From assembly GCA_902798545.1 (NCBI GenBank), contig CADBWQ010000009.1, positions 1-64,000 of the forward strand: a DNA stretch of 64,000 bases, in the 5' to 3' direction. Origin of the DNA: Oscillospiraceae bacterium. GTDB lineage: Bacteria > Bacillota > Clostridia > Oscillospirales > Oscillospiraceae. Below the pieces are notes generated by a model. That model was not told where the DNA came from, did no database searches, and saw only the letters and a program-made list of their open reading frames with translations. The position numbers were made by a program, and so were the translations under genes. This document shows, piece by piece, positions 34,272-42,185 of the stretch; the stretch's first letter is position 1, and every line of letters starts with the position of its first letter.

Positions 34272-35165
34272 TCAGTACTTGAGCTTCGGGTCAAGTGCAT
34301 CGCGCAGGCCGTCGCCGAAGAGGTTGGTTGCCAGCACGATCAGTGCAATGGCGAGGCCGGGAATGATAATCAGATAAGGCGACTGTGCCATGTACTGGCG
34401 TGCGCCGGAGAGCATGGCGCCCCATTCCGGTGTGGGCGGCTTGACACCGAGGCCGAGGAAGCTCAGACCGGAGGTTGTCAGGATTGCAAATCCGATGCCC
34501 ATGGCATAGCGGACAATCAGCACGCTGCTGATGTTCGGCAGCACGTGGCGGAGCATGATGCGGAAGTTGCTGGCGTCGATGCTCTTGGCTGCCTCGATGT
34601 AGTCCTGGTTCATGATGGCCAGGGCCGGGCCGCGGGCTGTTCGCGCGTTGGCCGGTATCGCGGCGATGCCGACCGCCATGATGCAGTTGAATACCGTGCC
34701 GCCGAAGAGCGAGGACACCACGATCGCCATCAGCAGGCTCGGGATCGCGTTGAACACGTCCAGAATACGCATGACGATGTTGTCCACCCGCCCGCCGTAG
34801 TAGGCGGCGATCAGGCCGAGCAGCACCCCGCCGACCATGCCGACGGTGGCGGCCCCGATGCCGATCAGGATGGAATAGCGCCCTCCGTAGAGGATGCGGG
34901 CCAGCATGGAGCGGCCCAGGTTGTCGGTGCCGAAAATGTACTGCAGACCGGGCAGCTTGCCGGGTGCGGTAAAGCGCTCGGTGATGCTCTGCGCGTCATA
35001 GCCCTGGGGGCAGATGACATTGGCAAACAGGCAGGACAGCACCATGATCACCAGTACGAAAAAGCCCAGCATTGCGGTCTTGTTTTTGACCAGGCGCCCA
35101 AGGGCTTCCTGGGTCGAGCTTTTGTGCTTTGGATATTTTTCGATTTTTTCTACGCTTGTCTCCAT
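34272..35165 (-). CDS. Dpp/Opp-type ABC permease (DppC)
   Basis: A 297-residue membrane protein. A cytoplasmic N-terminal segment with the family sequence LGRLVKNKTAMLGFFVLV precedes about six helices. The EAA-loop region is YIEAAKSIDASNFRIMLRHVLPN. The stretch GTDNLGRSMLARILYGGRYS near residue 79 is also diagnostic. It is the second permease of the importer, 26 bases after DppB. Confidence 0.93.
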   Translation of the reverse strand: METSVEKIEKYPKHKSSTQEALGRLVKNKTAMLGFFVLVIMVLSCLFANVICPQGYDAQSITERFTAPGKLPGLQYIFGTDNLGRSMLARILYGGRYSILIGIGAATVGMVGGVLLGLIAAYYGGRVDNIVMRILDVFNAIPSLLMAIVVSSLFGGTVFNCIMAVGIAAIPANARTARGPALAIMNQDYIEAAKSIDASNFRIMLRHVLPNISSVLIVRYAMGIGFAILTTSGLSFLGLGVKPPTPEWGAMLSGARQYMAQSPYLIIIPGLAIALIVLATNLFGDGLRDALDPKLKY

Positions 35166-35191
35166 GGTCTCCTCCTTTCCGGATCGTCGGC

Positions 35192-36160
35192 TCAGGCGAC
35201 TTTCCCCTCTTTTTTCTTTTTCTTCTTGCCCGCCGTGTACTGTGCCTTGACACGCGGGTCGATCAGGCAGAACGAGAGATCGACGATCAGGTTGATGACG
35301 GAGATCGCGAGGGCGACCACCAGCACGCTTGCACGCAGCGAAGTGTAATCACGGTTGTTGATTGCAGAGACCATCATCGTGCCGAGACCGGTGATGACAA
35401 AGCAGGTCTCAATGACGGCGGTGCCGCCGAGGTTGTTGCCGAACTGGGCGCCGATGATATTGGCGATGTTGATCATGGAGTTGCGCAGGATGTGGTGGCT
35501 CATGATCTTGCTCTCCTTCTGTCCCTTGGCGCGGGCGGTGCGGACAAAGTCCTGGGAGATATTGTCCAGCACAGAGGAGCGCGTGATACGCATGATCGAG
35601 GCCGAGGACAGGATGCCGGTCACCAGCACGGGCAGGATCCAGTGCTTGGCCGTTTTCAGACCGGACACCGGGAGCCAGCGCAGATTCACCGAGAAGAGCA
35701 TGATGGCCAGGAACGCGAACCAGAAGATCGGCAGTGAAATACCGACGATGCTGATGACGCGACATAGCGCATCAATCCATTTTCCCCGGTACTTGGCTGA
35801 CAAAATCCCGAGCGGGACACCGATCAGGGCGGCCACCACCGTAGCCAGCGCGGCCAGCGTCAGAGAAATCGGGAGTCTGCGGGCCAGGTCGGAATTGACT
35901 GAGGTTCCCGTAATGTACGAAGTTCCGAAGTCGCCCTTGGTAACCAGCCGATACATGTATTTCCCGTACTGCACAACAATGTTGTCATTCAGGTCATATT
36001 TGTCGCGCCAGATGTATTTTGTCTCCTCTGACTGCTGCGCACCGAGGACAAGGTCCGCGGGATCGCCCGGCGTGAAGGCCTGGATCAGGAAAACCAGGAT
36101 CGACACGCCGATCAGAACCGGGATCATCATCAGAATGCGCTTGAATATGTATTTACCCAT
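35192..36160 (-). CDS. Dpp/Opp-type ABC permease (DppB)
   Basis: A 322-residue membrane protein with the DppB start (MGKYIFKRILMMIPVLIGVS), about six helices, an EAA loop (FVRTARAKGQKESKIMSHHIL) and a very basic end (TAGKKKKKKEGKVA). It is the first transporter gene after the kinase (46-base gap). The complex imports the ligand captured by the family 5 binding protein. Confidence 0.93.
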   Translation of the reverse strand: MGKYIFKRILMMIPVLIGVSILVFLIQAFTPGDPADLVLGAQQSEETKYIWRDKYDLNDNIVVQYGKYMYRLVTKGDFGTSYITGTSVNSDLARRLPISLTLAALATVVAALIGVPLGILSAKYRGKWIDALCRVISIVGISLPIFWFAFLAIMLFSVNLRWLPVSGLKTAKHWILPVLVTGILSSASIMRITRSSVLDNISQDFVRTARAKGQKESKIMSHHILRNSMINIANIIGAQFGNNLGGTAVIETCFVITGLGTMMVSAINNRDYTSLRASVLVVALAISVINLIVDLSFCLIDPRVKAQYTAGKKKKKKEGKVA

Positions 36161-36206
36161 GCATGTCCCCCATTTCTGCGAAATGTGCCAGGAAAACGAA
36201 ACGTGT

Positions 36207-37274
36207 TCAGCGTTTGACTCTTGCGCTGCCGCCGGCAGCCAGAGCTTCCGCTTCGGCGCGGGTGACCAGGTTCCAGTCGTTGCGGATGGTGTGGCAGAGC
36301 GCGGAATAGGCGGTTGCGAAGTCGATGATCTCCTGATCCGCGTGGCCCTGCAGCATGCCCCAGATCATGGCGGAGGCAAAGCTGTCTCCCCCGCCGACGC
36401 GGTCGTTGATCTCGAGGTTTTCGTACTTTTTCGAGACAAAGAAGCCATTCTTCGTCATCATGCAGCCCTGCCAGTTGTTGAGAAGCGCGGTCTTCACTTC
36501 ACGCAGGCTGGTGCCGACGGCCTGGATGTGCGGGTACTTCTCCATGACCTTCTCGGCGACCTTGCGGTAGTTCTGCGGATCGATGGAGGAAAAGTTCTCG
36601 TCCGTGCCCTCGGCCTTGATGCCGAGCATCGTGTCGAAGTCTTCTTCATTGCCGAGGATCACATCGATGTAGGGCATCAGCTGTTCCGCGGCAGCGCGGG
36701 CGTCTTCCTTGCTCCACAGCGTTGCGCGGTAGTTGAGGTCGTAGCTCGTCGTGGCGCCGTTTTTCTTTGCGGCCTTCAGTGCGGCAAGAACCTCGCCGAC
36801 CGTATGCTCGCCCAGCGCGGTCACGATGCCGGTGGTGTGGAACCAGCGGGTGTCCAGAACCTTCTCCCAGTCGATGTCGCCCGGCTTGATATAGCTCAGG
36901 GCGCTGTGGCCGCGGTCATAGATCTGATAGCTTGCCCGGGGGCCGATGCCCACCTCGACGAAGGCCAGGCCGTTACGCACACGCCCGATTTTGTCGAAGG
37001 GCTCGACAACGACATTGGACATGTCCACGCCGTGCATCTGTGCGTGCTTGACAATATAGGAACCGGTCCAGTTGTCCACCAGCTTGGTGATGTAAGCGGT
37101 TTTCATCGTGGGAATCAGCTTCTCGACCGACAGGTTCGAGATGTTGACACAGCAGTTCAGTTCCGCCGCCGCGATGCCGAGCTGGAGCTCCTCCGCCTGT
37201 CCGAGCCGGTCGTGATTCGGCGGCGTCAGGCGGATATTCGGCTCGCCAAAGGACATGAAATCATATTTTGCCAT
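36207..37274 (-). CDS. PfkB-family sugar kinase, 2-keto-3-deoxygluconate kinase-like
   Basis: A 355-residue ribokinase-fold kinase. YDLNYRATLW (residues 178-187) matches the DxNxR region of KDG kinases. Asn209-Glu210 supplies the metal motif, and Asp291-Arg-Val-Gly-Gly-Gly-Asp297 is the C-terminal signature with Asp297 as base. It is slightly longer than the ~310-residue norm. It would phosphorylate a keto-sugar acid such as KDG in the cytoplasm. It stands 12 bases after the UlaG-like gene and directly before the Dpp-type genes, so hydrolysis of a lactone and then phosphorylation is a sensible order, though inferred. Confidence 0.82.
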   Translation of the reverse strand: MAKYDFMSFGEPNIRLTPPNHDRLGQAEELQLGIAAAELNCCVNISNLSVEKLIPTMKTAYITKLVDNWTGSYIVKHAQMHGVDMSNVVVEPFDKIGRVRNGLAFVEVGIGPRASYQIYDRGHSALSYIKPGDIDWEKVLDTRWFHTTGIVTALGEHTVGEVLAALKAAKKNGATTSYDLNYRATLWSKEDARAAAEQLMPYIDVILGNEEDFDTMLGIKAEGTDENFSSIDPQNYRKVAEKVMEKYPHIQAVGTSLREVKTALLNNWQGCMMTKNGFFVSKKYENLEINDRVGGGDSFASAMIWGMLQGHADQEIIDFATAYSALCHTIRNDWNLVTRAEAEALAAGGSARVKR

Positions 37275-37286
37275 GTTCAGACCTCC

Positions 37287-38387
37287 TTACAGGCAGGAAC
37301 GGTAAGGAATGTTCTGCGGGTGCTCGAAGCAGTCCTCAAATCCTCTGCGGTGGTGGAAGTAGAGCTTGTCCTTATCCTGCGGATAGGTGTAGTGGCCGCC
37401 GACCTGCCAGAAGAAGGGATGGAACTTGTATTCGTTGCGGTCCTTCTTGAAATCCCAGAGCAGGCGGATCTCTTCACAGTCGGGCGCGAAGTTGGTCCAG
37501 ACGTCCCAGTGGATGGGAATGACAACCTTGCACTTGAGCGCCTCGGCCATGCGCAGAATGTCCACCGAGGTCATCTTGTCCTGCATGCCGACGGGGTTCT
37601 CGCCGAAGGAGCCGAAGGCCACGTCCACGTCATAGTCCTTGCCGTGCTTGGCGAAGTAGATGGAGTAATGGCTGTCGCCGGAGTGATAGATGTTGCCGCC
37701 CGGGGTCTTGAGCAGGTAGTTGACCGCCTTGTCGTCCATGTCGGTCGGGCACTTGCCGGTCAGCTCTTCCCGGTCGGGACCGGTGGAGTCGGTGGTGACG
37801 ATGCAGGTGCGGTCGAAGGAATCCAGCACCACGATCTCAATGTCGCCGATTTTAATTGTATCACCCGGCTTTACCACGCGGCAGCGGTCCTCGGGAACGC
37901 CCCACTTCATCCAGGTCTCCACGCTTTTGAGCGGGCCGATGAAGGGAACCGGGACCTCTTTGCCGTTCTCTACGGTTGTCATGCCGGACTGGATCACGTG
38001 GGCCGCCCACTCGGCGGACATGTGGTCCTGGTGATAGTGCGTGGCGAGCACCGCATCCACATGCTTGAAGGCAAAGGGATCGCAGACAAAGGGAATATTG
38101 CGCAGGTTCGGCTGCATCAGTCTTCCGCCGCACATGTTGGCCATCTGATGGCCGACCTTCATCTTGTTGTCACCGTGGGTGCGCTTGCCGTTGCCGTTCC
38201 AGAAGTCGATGGTGATGTTGGTGTTGCCGGGGGTCTTCATCCAGATACCGGTGCAGCCGAGCCACCACATGGCGACGTTCCCCTCGGGGACGACAGCATT
38301 CTCGATATCTTCATTGAGCCAGGTGCCCCACTCGGGGAAGGTGGACATGATCCAGGATTCTCTCGTCATTTCAGATATTTTGCTCAT
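37287..38387 (-). CDS. UlaG-like metallo-beta-lactamase-fold hydrolase, second copy
   Basis: A 366-residue protein with the metal motif His117-x-His119-x-Asp121-His122 and later IYHSGDSHYSIYF and VVIPIHWDVWTNF. Its N-terminus (ESWIMSTFPEWGTWLNEDIE) is clearly related to the UlaG-like protein at 21233-22327, but the two are well diverged. It is the first gene of the long operon and is preceded by AAGGAG. The family type reaction is hydrolysis of L-ascorbate 6-phosphate. Here no PTS is present and uptake is by an ABC importer, so the true substrate is open. Confidence 0.87.
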   Translation of the reverse strand: MSKISEMTRESWIMSTFPEWGTWLNEDIENAVVPEGNVAMWWLGCTGIWMKTPGNTNITIDFWNGNGKRTHGDNKMKVGHQMANMCGGRLMQPNLRNIPFVCDPFAFKHVDAVLATHYHQDHMSAEWAAHVIQSGMTTVENGKEVPVPFIGPLKSVETWMKWGVPEDRCRVVKPGDTIKIGDIEIVVLDSFDRTCIVTTDSTGPDREELTGKCPTDMDDKAVNYLLKTPGGNIYHSGDSHYSIYFAKHGKDYDVDVAFGSFGENPVGMQDKMTSVDILRMAEALKCKVVIPIHWDVWTNFAPDCEEIRLLWDFKKDRNEYKFHPFFWQVGGHYTYPQDKDKLYFHHRRGFEDCFEHPQNIPYRSCL

Positions 38388-38412
38388 ATGCTGCTCTCCT
38401 TAAATGATAATT

Positions 38413-38603
38413 TTATCAATTAAATCGCGGGATAATTTGGACACTTTTGTCAAAATGTCTTTAGAATTGCCAGTGGCAATATAATATCATATGTCTTTTT
38501 CTCGCACAAGAATCTTAATTGATCAGTTTAATGATTAATTGATCATTCTCTTCGTCGTTTTTGCCGAAATTCGCAGGTGGAATTTGTGCAATTTATCAAT
38601 TAT
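38413..38603. promoter_or_regulatory. DeoR/UlaG divergent control region with four TTAATTGATMA repeats
   Basis: The 11-mer TTAATTGATCA occurs at 38515-38525 and 38535-38545 (20-bp period). Close variants on the opposite strand lie at 38413-38423 (as TTATCAATTAA) and 38593-38603 (as TTATCAATTAT). A separate palindrome, ATTGCC-AGT-GGCAAT, is at 38466-38480. The minus strand also has TTGACA near 38449. DeoR proteins often bind several spaced repeats, so these are the best operator candidates for the whole 12-kb operon and for deoR. Confidence 0.6.
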
Positions 38604-38705
38604 ACGAAATTGCGAAAAAAACTCGTGACTTTTTTCATTTATATTGTAAAATTAAACCATAAAACGAATACCGAACTATCATTTCTGAAAGGCAGGGGGG
38701 CATGT

Positions 38706-39470
38706 ATGAACCGCAAGAAGAATGACATTGAGCGTCGAAGAATGGCACTGCTGGAAATGATTCGTCAGGCGAACGGAGAACGCCTGGATATTGATCAGCT
38801 CTCTTCCTTGCTGCAGGTCGCTCCGGTGACACTGAGACGGGATCTGGCAGCGCTGCACGAATCCGGACAGATCAGCCGCAGCTATGGGAAGGTGGCTGCC
38901 GCAGAGCACTCCCAGTTCAGTCTGTCTGCGACGGTCCCGGATCAGCTCAGTCGAATTGCAATGCGCGCGGCGCAGTTTGTTGATGAGGGAGACGTTCTTT
39001 TTCTCAACACAAGCCGTACCGCCCTTCAGATTCTGCGGTATATTGAAGCGCCCAACGTCACCGTCATCACAAATAATGTGCTGGCAGTGAACATGCCGCA
39101 CAGGAGCGACATGACTCTGATTCTCACCGGCGGCGAGGTCCGCTATCCCAAGTACACCATGGTCGGCGATGTCGCCCAGAGAACGCTTCAGTCGATGAAG
39201 GCGAACAAGGCTTTCCTGGGCTGCAGCGGGCTTTCCGTCGAAAACGGAATGACGACGGAATACTTCACCGAAGTAAGTATCAACAACCTGATGCTGACGC
39301 AGTTGAACGGGCCGGTTTATATGCTGGCCGCGCACAGCAAGCTCGGGCATAACGCGAACTTCATCAGCGGGGATATTCATTTGATTTCCAATCTGATCAC
39401 AGATCGGACGGCAAACCCGGAAACGGTTCAGCAGTTCCGCGATATGGGTATTCAGGTCTATCTGGTATAG
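38706..39470 (+). CDS. DeoR-family transcriptional regulator
   Basis: A 254-residue protein. The DeoR winged helix lies at residues ~7-60 (RRRMALLEMIRQANGERLDI, then LQVAPVTLRRDLAALHESG). The C-terminal DeoR sensor domain has the sugar-phosphate-isomerase-like fold (VTVITNNVLAVNM, LILTGGEVRYP, GCSGLSVENGMTTEYFTEV). The start is ATG 38706, with AGGGGGG 5 bases upstream. Such regulators usually repress a catabolic operon until a phosphorylated sugar binds. It is divergent from the UlaG-led operon; the kinase product of that operon may be the inducer. Confidence 0.92.
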   Translation: MNRKKNDIERRRMALLEMIRQANGERLDIDQLSSLLQVAPVTLRRDLAALHESGQISRSYGKVAAAEHSQFSLSATVPDQLSRIAMRAAQFVDEGDVLFLNTSRTALQILRYIEAPNVTVITNNVLAVNMPHRSDMTLILTGGEVRYPKYTMVGDVAQRTLQSMKANKAFLGCSGLSVENGMTTEYFTEVSINNLMLTQLNGPVYMLAAHSKLGHNANFISGDIHLISNLITDRTANPETVQQFRDMGIQVYLV

Positions 39471-39565
39471 TGGTATCGTACACAGGCCGGAACGGGTGTA
39501 TCGTTCCGGCCTCTGTTTTGTATCCTGCACACCTTATTTCTGCGCACGCACTCTGGTGTCCATGC

Positions 39566-39661
39566 TTGACTTCGCCGTACGGCATAGAGTATAATGACGA
39601 TGATGAAAATAAGCCGTACGGCAATATTCCAACATCCACGGCAGAAATTTTGCCGAGCGGC
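39566..39661 (+). promoter_or_regulatory. hipBA promoter with three operators exactly 39 bp apart
   Basis: -35 TTGACT (39566-39571), 18-bp spacer, -10 TATAAT (39590-39595). Palindrome GCCGTACGGC lies at 39574-39583 (inside the spacer) and 39613-39622. A variant, GCCGAGCGGC, lies at 39652-39661. Starts are exactly 39 bp apart. HipB proteins bind repeated palindromes in this way and repress their own operon. Confidence 0.8.
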
Positions 39662-39680
39662 TTTTAAGGAGGCTGGATTC

Positions 39681-39890
39681 ATGGTCACCGATGCAAAAGA
39701 ATTCGGTGCGGCAATTCGTCGGCGCCGCAAGGAACTTGGCTATACGCAGGCTTTCCTCTCCGATTTCAGCGGCTTCAGTGTTACCTTCATCTCTGATCTG
39801 GAGAACGGAAAGAGCACTGCGGAATTGGGAAAGAGCATTTACCTGGCAAACCTTCTTGGCCTGGACTGCACACTGACGCCACGGAGTTGA
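39681..39890 (+). CDS. hipB: HipB-like antitoxin and repressor
   Basis: A 69-residue protein that is a single XRE/Cro helix-turn-helix (FGAAIRRRRKELGYTQAFLS, then GFSVTFISDLENGKSTAELG). The start is ATG 39681, with AAGGAGG 7 bases upstream. It is the antitoxin partner of the HipA-type kinase gene, which begins 4 bases after its stop. It probably neutralises HipA by binding and represses the operon through the three 39-bp-spaced palindromes upstream. Confidence 0.88.
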   Translation: MVTDAKEFGAAIRRRRKELGYTQAFLSDFSGFSVTFISDLENGKSTAELGKSIYLANLLGLDCTLTPRS

Positions 39891-39894
39891 GCAG

Positions 39895-41181
39895 ATGAAA
39901 GAACTGCTTGTAAGCGCAGAACAGAACGGGAAACTCATTCCGGTCGGTAAGATCACCGGTAATAATCCGTCTGATGCCGGTTTTCGATACCTCGATGAAT
40001 ACCGCTTCAACGCGGGAGTACCAATCTCGATCAGTCTCCCCCTTCAGGAAGAACCATTCTCAGCAGAACAGACAGCCAGTTTCTTTGAGGGTCTGCTTCC
40101 GGAAGGCTTCACCCGGCGTACGGTCGCCCAGTGGATGCATGTCGACGAGGGTGATTATCTGTCCATACTTCATGGGCTCGGTCGTGAATGCCTCGGTGCC
40201 CTCTGCATTGCCGAGGATGGAGAAGTTTTAGACGCATCCTATGAGCCGATTACGGACAGCCAGGTTCGGGATCTGGCTGCCGAAGGTGCCGTGAAGTCTG
40301 CGGAAATGGTGACGAATTCCCATCTTTCCTTAACAGGCGCTTCCGGTAAAGTGGGGTTGTATTACGATGCGGCCGGAAACTCCTGGTACCTTCCACTCGG
40401 CACAGCTCCGAGCACACATATTGTCAAGCAAAGCCATGTACGTCTGGAAGCTCTTGTGACGAATGAGAGGCTGTCACTGATGACGGCCGCACGCTGTGGA
40501 CTTGACACGCCGAATTGCTCTATCATCAACACCGGCGGCGGCGAAGAGCATGAAGTGCTTTTCGCCACGCAGCGTTATGACCGCGTATTTGACCCGGGAT
40601 GCCAGAAAATCAGCGGACTTCCGAGACCGTATCGCCTCCATCAGGAAGATTTTGCCCAGGCGATGGGTGTTCCGGCCGCATATAAATACGAGCGCAAGCC
40701 GGGCGACTACCTGAAACGCATGTTTGAAATTCTCAGAAAGTATTCTTCTGATCCTGTCGCAGACCAGCTAAAGCTTTGGGATACGATCGTCTTCGATTAC
40801 CTGATCGGAAACACGGACGCCCATATTAAAAACTTCTCTCTGTTGTATGGGAAAGACTTCAGACAGATTCGCCTTGCCCCCGCTTATGACATTGTCAGTA
40901 CCGTTATTTACGGCCAGAGCACTAGGGACATGGCCTTCAGTATTGGCGGTGCCGTATCCATAGAGGATATATCAAGAGATTCCTTTCGCTTGGCGGCCCG
41001 TGAGGCTGGGCTTGGTGAAAGAATGGCTTTACAGCGGTTTGACGCGATGGCGAACCGTTTCCGGTCCGCACTTCACGAATCTGCAGCAGAGCTGGCTCAT
41101 GACGGCTATGTCAAAGCCTCCGCGCTTGAAGACCGAATTCTTCAATCCGCAGGAATCAGATATGCCGATGGCAAGGCATAA
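39895..41181 (+). CDS. hipA: HipA-type serine/threonine kinase toxin
   Basis: A 428-residue protein. The N-terminal HipA domain (FFEGLLPEGFTRRTVAQWM) is followed by the kinase core. The glycine-loop region is Thr147-Gly-Ala-Ser-Gly-Lys152. The catalytic Asp308 and Asn313 lie in GNTDAHIKNFSLL, and the metal-binding Asp332 in APAYDIVS. Length matches E. coli HipA (440). HipA phosphorylates an aminoacyl-tRNA synthetase (GltX) and halts growth, giving drug-tolerant persister cells; the target here is not known. All key kinase residues appear intact. It is followed by a terminator. Confidence 0.92.
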   Translation: MKELLVSAEQNGKLIPVGKITGNNPSDAGFRYLDEYRFNAGVPISISLPLQEEPFSAEQTASFFEGLLPEGFTRRTVAQWMHVDEGDYLSILHGLGRECLGALCIAEDGEVLDASYEPITDSQVRDLAAEGAVKSAEMVTNSHLSLTGASGKVGLYYDAAGNSWYLPLGTAPSTHIVKQSHVRLEALVTNERLSLMTAARCGLDTPNCSIINTGGGEEHEVLFATQRYDRVFDPGCQKISGLPRPYRLHQEDFAQAMGVPAAYKYERKPGDYLKRMFEILRKYSSDPVADQLKLWDTIVFDYLIGNTDAHIKNFSLLYGKDFRQIRLAPAYDIVSTVIYGQSTRDMAFSIGGAVSIEDISRDSFRLAAREAGLGERMALQRFDAMANRFRSALHESAAELAHDGYVKASALEDRILQSAGIRYADGKA

Positions 41182-41223
41182 CAGATCAATAACCTCTTGC
41201 TTCATTCTTTTTCCTTTCCTTAG

Positions 41224-41262
41224 AACTGCCCGGCTGGCCTCTCATCGGTCAACCGGGCAGTT
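41224..41262 (+). terminator. Terminator after hipA
   Basis: Perfect 10-bp stem (AACTGCCCGG / CCGGGCAGTT) with a 19-base loop, then TGTTTTC. Confidence 0.7.
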
Positions 41263-41273
41263 TGTTTTCATCT

Positions 41274-41400
41274 TCACTTTTCGTGCTCGCCGTGGATGCA
41301 CTCCCGGATTGCGAGCGCGTTGTCTGCACTTTCGAAAGTGTAGTGCACCAAAGATTCATACAACACTTTTTCGCACGCTGCGAACTCCGGGAAAGAGATA
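41274..41400 (-). other. Possible C-terminal gene relic sharing its end with the MacB-like gene
   Basis: On the minus strand the codons read like protein (CEKVLYESLVHYTFESADNA, then IHGEHEK and a stop). The last ~37 bases match the 3' end of the MacB-like gene at 47950 at about 34 of 37 positions, including the HGEHEK tail. No start or ribosome site is evident. It may be the scar of a lost paralogue. Confidence 0.3.
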
Positions 41401-41404
41401 AGAA

Positions 41405-41433
41405 TTGATTTCCCTCGCCGTTTCCCGTATAAT
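41405..41433 (+). promoter_or_regulatory. Promoter of the first response-regulator gene
   Basis: -35 TTGATT (41405-41410), 17-bp spacer, -10 TATAAT (41428-41433), 44 bases before the start codon. Confidence 0.75.
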
Positions 41434-41477
41434 GAATTATCCTTCGGACATATCTTCTTCCCAGGGAGGTGCCGCCT

Positions 41478-42185
41478 GTGGTTAACATTCTGCTTGTCGA
41501 AGACGATGAAGAAATCTGCGAGATTCTTCAGTTTTACCTGATGGAAAAAGAAGACTACAATGTCACAATCACCCACAGTGCGGAACAGGCGCGTTCCCTT
41601 CTGCGAATGCGCCGGTTTGATCTGACTCTGCTGGATATCCAGCTGCCGGGCATCGACGGAATTGATTTCTGCGCTGAATTGAGAACGCTCTCCAACTGTC
41701 CCGTCATCTTTATCAGTTGCATCAACGACGACGAAACCATTGTGAGAGCGCTGAACATGGGAGGAGACGACTATCTGGTCAAGCCTTTTCGTCCGGCCGT
41801 GCTGATCGCCCGCATTGAGGCCAATCTGCGGCGCGCCCAGATGATCCGCACAGAGCACCCCGTCCTGCGCGTCGGTCCGCTGGAGATGGACACCTCTGTA
41901 AGAACCGCCCGTAAGAACGGAACCAGGCTGAATCTGTCCCCGACCGAATATGAGCTCCTGTATTACTTCATGAGCAATCCGGGCCGTTTTATCACCTTCG
42001 ATGAGATCTACCAGGCCGTCTGGCAGCGTCCGAGCATCGGCGATGTCAGAGCACTGTTTGTTCACGTCAGTCATCTTCGGCAGAAAATCGAGGACGATCC
42101 TCTGAAGCCGGCCTTCATCCGAACGCACCTGCGGGATGGCTATATTTTCTCGGACGGCAGCGCCTCGGATTCACAGGGCAGCTGA
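41478..42185 (+). CDS. OmpR/PhoB-family response regulator
   Basis: A 235-residue protein. The receiver domain has the acidic pair in LVEDDEEI, the phosphorylation Asp in LTLLDIQLPGIDG and the Lys in YLVKPF. The C-terminal winged-helix DNA-binding domain has LNLSPTEYELLYYFMSNPGR and VHVSHLRQKIEDD. GTG at 41478 is the start because GGGAGG ends 9 bases before it; an in-frame GTG at 41469 overlaps that site. Its 3' end overlaps the converging histidine kinase gene by 46 bp. The pair probably controls the Tat-exported flavoenzyme gene at 44153. Confidence 0.92.
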   Translation: MVNILLVEDDEEICEILQFYLMEKEDYNVTITHSAEQARSLLRMRRFDLTLLDIQLPGIDGIDFCAELRTLSNCPVIFISCINDDETIVRALNMGGDDYLVKPFRPAVLIARIEANLRRAQMIRTEHPVLRVGPLEMDTSVRTARKNGTRLNLSPTEYELLYYFMSNPGRFITFDEIYQAVWQRPSIGDVRALFVHVSHLRQKIEDDPLKPAFIRTHLRDGYIFSDGSASDSQGS

